From: an uncultured Roseiarcus sp.
GTDB lineage: Bacteria; Pseudomonadota; Alphaproteobacteria; Rhizobiales; Beijerinckiaceae
Assembly (NCBI GenBank): GCA_945957375.1
Contig: CAMFKX010000023.1
Coordinates: forward strand, 1 to 32,841
Direction: 5' to 3'
DNA length: 32,841 bases
A program made the position numbers and the translations under genes. The notes under the pieces are model-generated. The model was not told where the DNA came from. It did not search any database and worked only from the letters and a program-made list of their open reading frames with translations. Shown here piece after piece: positions 24,376-31,059 of this stretch (its first letter is position 1; every line of letters starts with the position of its first letter).

Positions 24376-25362
24376 ATGTGGAACGGCAAGAAAGTGCTCG
24401 TTTCGGGAGCCGGCGGCTTCATCGGAAGCCATCTCGCCGAAGCGCTCGTCCGCGCCGGCGCGACGACGACGGCGATGGTTCGGTACAATTCCGGGTCATC
24501 GATCGGCAATCTCGCGCTCGTCGACCCGGGCGTGCGCGGGGCGATGCGGATCGTCAGCGGAACGGTCGAGGACAGCGATTTCGTCCAACGGACCGTCGAG
24601 GGCCAGGACGTGGTCTTTCATCTGGCCGCGCTGATCGCCATCCCCTACTCCTATGACGCGCCGCGGACCTACATCCGCGTGAATGTCGAGGGCACGCTCA
24701 ACGTGCTCGAGGCGGCGCGGCGCTTCGGGGTCGGGCGGGTCGTCCACACCAGCACGTCGGAAGTCTACGGGACCGCGCTCTCGCCGATGATCGACGAGCG
24801 CCACCCCCTGCAGGGACAGTCGCCGTATTCGGCGTCCAAGATCGGCGCGGACAAGCTCGCCGAAAGCTACCACCGATCCTTCGCCACACCCGTGACGACG
24901 CTCCGACCGTTCAATACCTTTGGCCCCCGCCAGAGCGCGCGGGCGTTCATTCCGGCGATCATTTCGCAGGCGCTGAAGAGCGACGTGGTGCGGCTCGGCT
25001 CGCTCGCTCCCGAGCGCGACATGACCTTCGTGAGCGACACGGTCGCCGGCTTCCTCGCCGCGGGCGCCACGCCGCGCGTCGAAGGCGAAACCATTCATCT
25101 CGGCGCCGGCCAGACCTATTCCGTCGGCTGGTTCGCCCGGCGCATTCTCGAGCTCATGGGCGTCGACAAGCGGCTGGTTCAGGAAAGCGCGCGGCTGCGT
25201 CCGGCGGCGAGCGAGGTGATGCGGCTGGTTTCCGACAACCGACGCGCGCGCGACGTCATCGGCTGGTCGCCGTCGGTTTCGCTCGACGACGGCCTGCGCC
25301 AGACCATCGAATTCGTCCGCAGCCATCCGGCGCTCTATCCGGTCGATCAATACGTCAAGTGA
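24376..25362 (+). CDS. LegB-like NAD-dependent nucleotide-sugar 4,6-dehydratase
   Basis: A cytoplasmic extended SDR of 328 residues. The Rossmann motif GAGGFIGSH starts at residue 11. The dehydratase-type active site T127-S128-E129 lies in TSTSEVYG, and Y151/K155 in YSASK. Further family features are PLQGQSPYSASKIGADKLAES, RPFNTFGPRQSARA and RDMTFVSDTVAGF. These are close to LegB-type UDP-GlcNAc 4,6-dehydratases and unlike simple 4-epimerases, which lack the T-x-E acid pair. The likely product is a 4-keto-6-deoxy sugar nucleotide, pointing to a deoxy-sugar in the polymer; a 4-epimerase supplying GalNAc, as PelX does in some Pel loci, remains possible. A purine-rich GAGGGA ribosome site precedes the ATG, and the next gene starts 9 bases after its stop. 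Confidence 0.88.
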   Translation: MWNGKKVLVSGAGGFIGSHLAEALVRAGATTTAMVRYNSGSSIGNLALVDPGVRGAMRIVSGTVEDSDFVQRTVEGQDVVFHLAALIAIPYSYDAPRTYIRVNVEGTLNVLEAARRFGVGRVVHTSTSEVYGTALSPMIDERHPLQGQSPYSASKIGADKLAESYHRSFATPVTTLRPFNTFGPRQSARAFIPAIISQALKSDVVRLGSLAPERDMTFVSDTVAGFLAAGATPRVEGETIHLGAGQTYSVGWFARRILELMGVDKRLVQESARLRPAASEVMRLVSDNRRARDVIGWSPSVSLDDGLRQTIEFVRSHPALYPVDQYVK

Positions 25363-25371
25363 GGCTGTCCG

Positions 25372-26679
25372 ATGGCGAGGACGCGCCAGTTCACGCTCGT
25401 CGTGCTCGGCGTGCTGGCCGTCGCCGCCGTGGCGCTCTCGCCGAGGCGCGACGAACGCGCGGCCATGCTCATCGGGGAGGGTCATCTCAAGGAAGCGATG
25501 TCGCTGCTCGAGACCCGACGGGTCGCGGCGCCGAAGGATCCTGAGGTCCTCGCCATGCTGGGCAGGACCTATCTCGCTCTGGGAGAAATTCCGCAGGCGA
25601 TCGACGCGTTCGACGCCTATCTCGCCGCGCGTCCCAACGACTGGGAGGCGCGGGAGCGCGAAGCCGAGCTCCTGCTGCAGCAGGGACTCGTTGATCGCTA
25701 TCTCGAAGCCCTCGCGCATGCGGCCGCGTCGGCGCCGACGCGCGAGCGCGTCACCCGCCTCGTCGAACTCTATCGGCTGCATGGGCGGGTCCGCGAAGAA
25801 ACGGACACGCTGAAGACCTTTGCGGCGCGCGACCTCCTTAGCCTTGGGCAACTCGAGCGTCTTGGCGCTCTCCTCGCCGAACAGGGCGATTGGACGGGGT
25901 CGCGACGCTGGCTGGAGCAGGCCAATCGGCAGGCGCCCGCTTCCGCGAGCGCCGGACGGCTCCTTCTGACCGAAGTGCTCATCCGGACCCGCGGTTTCGA
26001 CGAAATCGATAAATTCGGACCGACCTGGATGGCGGGGTGGCGCAATGCGTTCCTCTCGGGACAACTCCTTCTGAGCGTGGCCGAAGCCGGCGGCGACGAC
26101 GCTGCATCCCCACTTGCGCAAGCGTTCGTCGATGCGACGCCGAACGATGCGCTCCCGGTGCTCGGTCTCCTCGCCGACAAGGGGCGGCGGCGCCTGGCGC
26201 GGCGCATGCTGATCCGCTGGGCGCATGACGCAAGCGACTTCACCGGCCCGGACATGCGCGCGTTCGCACAGCGGGCTGCGCAACTGGGCGGCGCCGAAGT
26301 CGGGCTGGAAAAGTTCCTGCAATTCAGCCGGATGCCGTCCGACCCCGACAAGGGCGCACGGCCGGCGGAAGAGCTGGTGCACGCCTTCGGGGACGCCGCG
26401 CTGTCGGCCGTACGACCGCAGCTTTCGAACGCCATGTTGCGGGCAAGGCCGCTGTTCGCCGCGGACCTGTCGTTGCGGGAAGGCGACCCCGACCGGGCGC
26501 GCCTGTATCTCGCCCGGCTCGATCCGAGGACGATCGCACGCGAAGACTTGCCGCAATTGCGCGCCCTCTGGCTTCGTCTGGCGGCGTCAACGGCCACGAC
26601 CGCCAGGGAAGACGGCGACGGCGCGCCATCCGACGCGGCGGCGCCTTATTCCGGCGTGCTGGACGGCGCTCCCCATTGA
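25372..26679 (+). CDS. TPR protein, PelB-like scaffold without beta-barrel
   Basis: A 435-residue protein with one N-terminal hydrophobic segment (FTLVVLGVLAVAAVALS), so either periplasmic and membrane-anchored or secreted. Helical TPR-type repeats follow from about residue 30: LIGEGHLKEAMSLLETRRV, MLGRTYLALGEIPQAIDAFD and LLAEQGDWTGSRRWLEQA. PelB, the classical Pel exporter, has a long TPR region followed by an outer-membrane beta-barrel; this protein resembles only the TPR region and has no barrel-like C-terminus. A GAGG ribosome site lies 8 bases before the ATG, 9 bases downstream of the dehydratase stop. Position next to an ExoF-type export gene suggests it bridges the inner-membrane complex to that exporter. 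The PelB link is inference from layout; TPR content is visible. Confidence 0.7.
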   Translation: MARTRQFTLVVLGVLAVAAVALSPRRDERAAMLIGEGHLKEAMSLLETRRVAAPKDPEVLAMLGRTYLALGEIPQAIDAFDAYLAARPNDWEAREREAELLLQQGLVDRYLEALAHAAASAPTRERVTRLVELYRLHGRVREETDTLKTFAARDLLSLGQLERLGALLAEQGDWTGSRRWLEQANRQAPASASAGRLLLTEVLIRTRGFDEIDKFGPTWMAGWRNAFLSGQLLLSVAEAGGDDAASPLAQAFVDATPNDALPVLGLLADKGRRRLARRMLIRWAHDASDFTGPDMRAFAQRAAQLGGAEVGLEKFLQFSRMPSDPDKGARPAEELVHAFGDAALSAVRPQLSNAMLRARPLFAADLSLREGDPDRARLYLARLDPRTIAREDLPQLRALWLRLAASTATTAREDGDGAPSDAAAPYSGVLDGAPH

Positions 26680-26886
26680 CGGCGCTTCCAGTGCGAGGAT
26701 CGCGGCCCGCGCATGGCGTGCCCATTCGCGCAGTTGGCCTGCCCGCAGGCGACCTGGGTCAGAATTCCGCGCTGGCGCGAAGCCGTCGTTAGCGAAAGAT
26801 TCCGGCAAGAGCTCCGCGCCTCTTGCCGGCGCCCGGCGGGCGCGTGGGCCAATTCCGGTCGAACGAAAACGAAATGGAGAGACGCG
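26680..26886 (+). other. Intergenic gap before the ExoF-like gene
   Basis: Two hundred bases without a convincing gene. An in-frame ATG at 26713 would extend the next protein by 58 residues that are Arg-rich and unlike a secreted-protein leader. ATG 26887 with GGAGAG just upstream is better. Confidence 0.4.
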
Positions 26887-28410
26887 ATGCCCGCAATGGC
26901 GAAGTTGTCCGTCATCGCGCTCGCCACGATCTTCCTGCTTCCGCCCCTTGCTCCCAAATCGGGGCTCGACACCGAGTCGTTGCGGGCCGCCCATTCCATT
27001 GCGACGGATGCGACAGTTGGCTCCGAAGAGCGCCGGGCCGCCTTGCCGCGCCAGGCGGGCGAAACGGCCACGATCGCGCCGGGCATAGCCGGCTCGCGAT
27101 CTTCCGACACGCCCGCCGCGATCTCGACCGGGCTCCGCATGACCCCGGCGCTTCAAGTCGGCGACAGGCTCAAGATCGGGTTCTATGAGGCCATCGAGCC
27201 CTTCGGCTCGTCGCCGACGGGCCCCGACGGCGCAGCCGATCCCGACGGCCGGGTGCGCAGCTTTTATCAACGCATGGACCTGAGCGGCGACTACACGGTC
27301 GAACAGGACGGCACGATCGCAGTCCCCATCCTGGGACGGTTTCCGGTCGGATCCCGCACGCTCGACGACGTCCGAGCCGACCTTGCGGCGTCCTTCGCCG
27401 CGATTTTCGGCGGGTCCGCCAAGGTCGACGCGAGGATCGTCGACCGCGCTCCGGTCTCGGTGCTCGGTTACGTCAGGAACCCGGGCGTCTTTCGATATGC
27501 GCCCGGCATGATCGTGCTGCAGGCGGTGGCGCTGGCCGGCGGGCTCGACCGAACCGGCGAATCCATCGCAGCGATCGCCGAAGAAGCGCGGGCGGAGGAA
27601 CATTTCAGGGTCGCGGCGCTCAAGGTCGACCAGTTGGCCGCACGCCGTTCTCTCCTTCAAGCCGAGCTGGAAGCCGCATCGAGGCTGACCCTGGCCCAGC
27701 CCGAGCCGGGCCGCTTCTCCTTGGCGGCTGGGGGCGTCGACCCGTCTTCTCCCGTCGATCTCGCCTGGAGCGTCCGGCCGCGGCGTGAAGGGGAGGACGC
27801 GATCCTGCGCGCCGAGCAGGAACTCCGAAGGCAGGTGGGCAAGGAGGGGGAGGCGAAAATCGTCGCGGCGCGCGATGAGGTCGAGGCGCTCAAACACAAA
27901 CTCGATCAATTTGACGTTCAAAGAGCGTTGCGAACCGAGCGTCTCGAAGCGATGGAACGGCTCAGGGACCGCGGCGTGGAGACCAGCAACGTCGTTCTCA
28001 TCTTGAAGACCGAACAGGCCGACATCGAATCTCGCCGTCAGGATTCCGTCGCCGCTTTCATCGAAGCGGAGAGTCGACTGGCGTCCGCGGAAAGCGCCAG
28101 AGCCGTCGCCTCTCTTGAATTCTCGCTTGCGCTGCGAAAGGAGCTTGCGGCCGCGGATCGGGAACTCGAGGAAGCCCGCGTGGCGAAGAGGTCAGCGCTC
28201 AAACTGGCTGAACTCCTAGCCTCCGTCGGCGCGCCGATCGCGGTCACGCCGGTCTATGCAATCCTGCGTCGGTCGGGCGACCGAGCGGTGACGCTGGACG
28301 CGACGGAGACTTCGCTCATCGAACCCGGCGACATTGTCAAAGTCGCCTCGCGCGCGTCGGACACCGGCTCCGCGTTGGGGCGACCGCCCGCCGCCCTGCA
28401 GCGCCAGTGA
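26887..28410 (+). CDS. ExoF/Wza-type polysaccharide export protein
   Basis: A 507-residue envelope protein. An N-terminal hydrophobic leader (MAKLSVIALATIFLLPPLAP) is followed by a Poly_export domain (about residues 85-190: LQVGDRLKIGFYE, MDLSGDYTVEQDGTIAVPILGRF) and an SLBB-like segment (APVSVLGYVRNPGVF, then PGMIVLQAVALAGGL). A long Glu/Arg/Ala-rich coiled coil (about 235-460) and a short C-terminal beta region ending EPGDIVKV complete it. ExoF of rhizobial succinoglycan loci has this layout and takes part in moving polymer through the periplasm and outer membrane. No lipobox Cys is seen, unlike Wza. Classical Pel loci use PelB and PelC instead, so finding an ExoF-like protein beside pelDEFG is notable. 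The gene ends 13 bases before the convergent GT4 gene. Confidence 0.85.
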   Translation: MPAMAKLSVIALATIFLLPPLAPKSGLDTESLRAAHSIATDATVGSEERRAALPRQAGETATIAPGIAGSRSSDTPAAISTGLRMTPALQVGDRLKIGFYEAIEPFGSSPTGPDGAADPDGRVRSFYQRMDLSGDYTVEQDGTIAVPILGRFPVGSRTLDDVRADLAASFAAIFGGSAKVDARIVDRAPVSVLGYVRNPGVFRYAPGMIVLQAVALAGGLDRTGESIAAIAEEARAEEHFRVAALKVDQLAARRSLLQAELEAASRLTLAQPEPGRFSLAAGGVDPSSPVDLAWSVRPRREGEDAILRAEQELRRQVGKEGEAKIVAARDEVEALKHKLDQFDVQRALRTERLEAMERLRDRGVETSNVVLILKTEQADIESRRQDSVAAFIEAESRLASAESARAVASLEFSLALRKELAAADRELEEARVAKRSALKLAELLASVGAPIAVTPVYAILRRSGDRAVTLDATETSLIEPGDIVKVASRASDTGSALGRPPAALQRQ

Positions 28411-28423
28411 TCGCAATCCTTCG

Positions 28424-29746
28424 TCAGCCGAACGTGATCGCCTGCACTTCTCCCGCCGTCTCCACAACCGATGACGGACCCTTGGGCCGAGCGGAATTCT
28501 GGAAGACTTCGAGATAGCGCCTCGCCATCTCCGACGAATCGATCGGCGCCGGCACGCCTTTCATCAGGCGGGTATGAACCGGTTCGTCGGCCGCTTCGAG
28601 AATGCAGCGCATCAGATCGACAGAATCGCCGGCCACGAAATGCAGGCCGCTGTCGCCGGCGCGAACTTTTTCCGCCATGCCGCCGAATCCGGCGCACAGG
28701 ACAGGACGATGCGCCGCGAACGCCTCCTGAACGACAATCGCCGAGCCTTCCTGCCCCGCGCCGGGCGCGACGACATAATCGCATTCCCGCATGCGCGCGG
28801 TCACGCCGGGATTGTCGTAGGCGCCGACATATTGGACGACGCCGCTCGCAACCGCCGAGCGGAGTTTCTCACCGAGGGCCTCTGTCGGATCGACGATTTC
28901 GCCGTGGATACGGATGCGGACGTTTTCGACCCCCGCCTGCTTCAAGCGCTGGGCCGCATCGAGCAACAGTTCGACGCCCTTATGCGGTCTGATGACGCCA
29001 AAATAGCCGAAGACCCAGTCGGCGCGGGCAGGAACCGGCGGCAGGGCGGCGCGATCCGGCATCCTCGCCAGCCCGTTCTCGATCACATGCATCCGGGTCC
29101 GATCCAGGCCCCAATCGCATAAGCGCTCGGCAAGGACGTCGCCAGGCGAGACGAAATGGTCGAAACTCGAAAGAACGTCGAGTAAAAGGCGCCGCCGCTG
29201 AAGAAATTCGTATCGCGTTCGGGTCGGAAAGCACCCGACGCAAGCCTCCGGCGACGAATTCTGGCAAATCTGGGCGTCCGAACGCGTGACCATCAAGCCG
29301 TCGTTGGCGCACAGCGGATAAAGGTCCTGAAAGGTAAAGGCAGTCCGGACGCCGGGGATCGCCCGAACCCGACGCAGCGCGTCCAAACCTGTGTGCGGAC
29401 GATGATGAAAATTGACGATCCGACTGGCGTGCGCGCGGACAACCTCTTCGACCTGAGCGCCAAGGTTCTGAGCGGCCAGCTGATAGAACGGGTCGAAACC
29501 GTCGTCCCGGCAAAATAGCAGACGTTCCTTCTCGGACTTGCGGAACGCCTTTCGCCGCACGCTCTCCGGAACCACAGCGACGTAGAGCGCGTCATGGCCG
29601 AGTTTGGTCAGGCCTTCGTACAGCGTATACGCAGGGACCTCGCCCCGTCCGGGAACAAGCGACGGATGCGTGTGCGAGACAATCGCGACACGCAAATGGC
29701 GGCCTTTTGACCGCGTGCTGTCAGATTCAGTTTTCGACGCCGGCAT
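28424..29746 (-). CDS. GT4-family glycosyltransferase
   Basis: A cytoplasmic glycosyltransferase of up to 440 residues. The N-terminal part LRVAIVSHTHPSLVPGRGEVPAYTL is a typical GT-B acceptor-side start. A Cys-rich middle (LCANDG; CQNSSPEACVGCFPTR) may bind metal. The donor side has HVIENGLAR, FGYFGVIRPHKGVELLLDA and the EX7E motif in QEGSAIVVQEAFAAHRPVL. Acceptor and sugar are unknown; it might add a side residue to the local polymer or glycosylate a surface protein. ATG 29746 overlaps the previous gene by 20 bases and has a poor ribosome site. A TTG near 29697, preceded by AAAAGG and starting right before LRVAIVSHT, is a credible alternative. It is the last gene of a minus-strand operon and meets the ExoF-like gene tail to tail. 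Confidence 0.85.
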   Translation of the reverse strand: MPASKTESDSTRSKGRHLRVAIVSHTHPSLVPGRGEVPAYTLYEGLTKLGHDALYVAVVPESVRRKAFRKSEKERLLFCRDDGFDPFYQLAAQNLGAQVEEVVRAHASRIVNFHHRPHTGLDALRRVRAIPGVRTAFTFQDLYPLCANDGLMVTRSDAQICQNSSPEACVGCFPTRTRYEFLQRRRLLLDVLSSFDHFVSPGDVLAERLCDWGLDRTRMHVIENGLARMPDRAALPPVPARADWVFGYFGVIRPHKGVELLLDAAQRLKQAGVENVRIRIHGEIVDPTEALGEKLRSAVASGVVQYVGAYDNPGVTARMRECDYVVAPGAGQEGSAIVVQEAFAAHRPVLCAGFGGMAEKVRAGDSGLHFVAGDSVDLMRCILEAADEPVHTRLMKGVPAPIDSSEMARRYLEVFQNSARPKGPSSVVETAGEVQAITFG

Positions 29747-31049
29747 GACGATTGATTTTCAAAAGAAGAGGGGAAGGGACGGCGCTGAGATCGATTGCGC
29801 CGCAATTCGGCAACATGGATGCTTCCGCGGCCAGAACGCCGAGGGAAGGGGCGACCCCCACCGGCAAGACGACGCTCCTTCGCCAGGCAAGGAATTCCCC
29901 GGTGGTCCACACGAAGGCATTCATCGCACGATCCGGCTCCGCCCAGGGTTCGAACGGGTCGCTTGCTTGCAAGGAGGCAAGCCCAGAATCCGATTCCAGC
30001 GAAGCGGCGAGCGCCGCCCATCCCCGTGCGCTCAGCGCGACATTCGCGCCGACATAGGCGAATCGATTGGCGCCGACTGCAGGCAGGATGGTGTCCAGCG
30101 CCCAGAGCGCAGCCGCAGGATCCTGCACCAGGGCGAGACTGCAGGGACCGCCCAGATCTTCCTTGAGCGAGAAGAACAATTCGAGCAGGTCGTCATGCCG
30201 CTGCTCTTCGGCGGCCACCAGGGTTATGCCGACGCCCGCCGCAGAAGCCTTTCGCGCGTAGTGCTTGATCTGGTTGATGAGCAGAAACCGGGCGGACCGC
30301 TCCGTCGGCGCCGCAAACACCATTTGCGCTGGCGCAGCCTCACGCTGTTCGATTGCGGATCGGGCGTATGCGGCCGCGCATAAACGGTAATACGCTCTTG
30401 CGTAATCGCCGAAGAAAGCCTCGCGTTCGAGATGCGGATAGAACGCCTGGTGGGGAAAGTCCCGGTCCGGGACGATCCGTTCAAGGACGGTCTCGCTCAG
30501 CCGGCAAACCACCGCCCTGCCGTCGGCCAGCGTGAACTTGAGCCGGAGATCGCGCGCCGCCGGAACGGGGGCGGCCGTCCGAAACAGGCAGGCCCATTGC
30601 CCTGCGCCATCGGGAGCCCGCCTCCGCGAGAGCGAACCTTTGTCAGCCTCGAGCACGAGGCTATCGAGTTTCAGATGCGCCGTGACGGGCGAAAATGGCC
30701 CAGCTGACGTCGCGCCCTTCAAGAACACGCCGAAGCCGTCCAGCGCCACGAGGGTCTCGAGAACGAATTGACCGGGCGCGCCATCCTCCGACCAGTCCGC
30801 GCTCGGGTCCGTGAAAGGGATCGCGCGAGGGGAGGCCGGAGCAGCCGACATTTCAACATCGTCGTCGAGCACAACCGCAAGACCCAATCGTCCCGCCGGC
30901 TTCGCTTGCGCCGCAACCCGATTCGCGGATCCGAGGCTCTGGCTCGCCGACCGCGAGACCCCGGCTTCTAGCGAACGCCCACTTCGCCCGGGCTGGCGCG
31001 GCGCATCCTGCTTCGCCTTCGGCGAGGTCGACTTCTTCTTGGGGGCCAT
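29727..31049 (-). CDS. Hypothetical protein, 440 residues, Lys-rich N-terminus
   Basis: I do not recognise this family. The first 30 or so residues are basic and Lys/Ser/Pro-rich (MAPKKKSTSPKAKQD), then a low-complexity linker to about residue 70. Residues about 85-190 look like a beta-rich domain (FVLETLVALDGFGVFLKG; LRLKFTLADGRAVVCRLSE). The C-terminal 200 residues alternate helix and strand (RFLLINQIKHYARKA; GVGITLVAAEE; RFAYVGANVALSARGW) and end near INRHAG. The C-terminal part faintly recalls a GT-A glycosyltransferase fold, but no DxD motif is placed convincingly. There is no signal peptide or membrane segment. The ATG has AAGGA upstream, overlapping the stop of the Sel1 gene, and it overlaps the GT4 gene by 20 bases; all three are one operon. 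A role in sugar transfer with the GT4 enzyme is a guess. Confidence 0.7.
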   Translation of the reverse strand: MAPKKKSTSPKAKQDAPRQPGRSGRSLEAGVSRSASQSLGSANRVAAQAKPAGRLGLAVVLDDDVEMSAAPASPRAIPFTDPSADWSEDGAPGQFVLETLVALDGFGVFLKGATSAGPFSPVTAHLKLDSLVLEADKGSLSRRRAPDGAGQWACLFRTAAPVPAARDLRLKFTLADGRAVVCRLSETVLERIVPDRDFPHQAFYPHLEREAFFGDYARAYYRLCAAAYARSAIEQREAAPAQMVFAAPTERSARFLLINQIKHYARKASAAGVGITLVAAEEQRHDDLLELFFSLKEDLGGPCSLALVQDPAAALWALDTILPAVGANRFAYVGANVALSARGWAALAASLESDSGLASLQASDPFEPWAEPDRAMNAFVWTTGEFLAWRRSVVLPVGVAPSLGVLAAEASMLPNCGAIDLSAVPSPLLLKINRHAGVEN

Positions 31050-31059
31050 TTGTTGTTCC

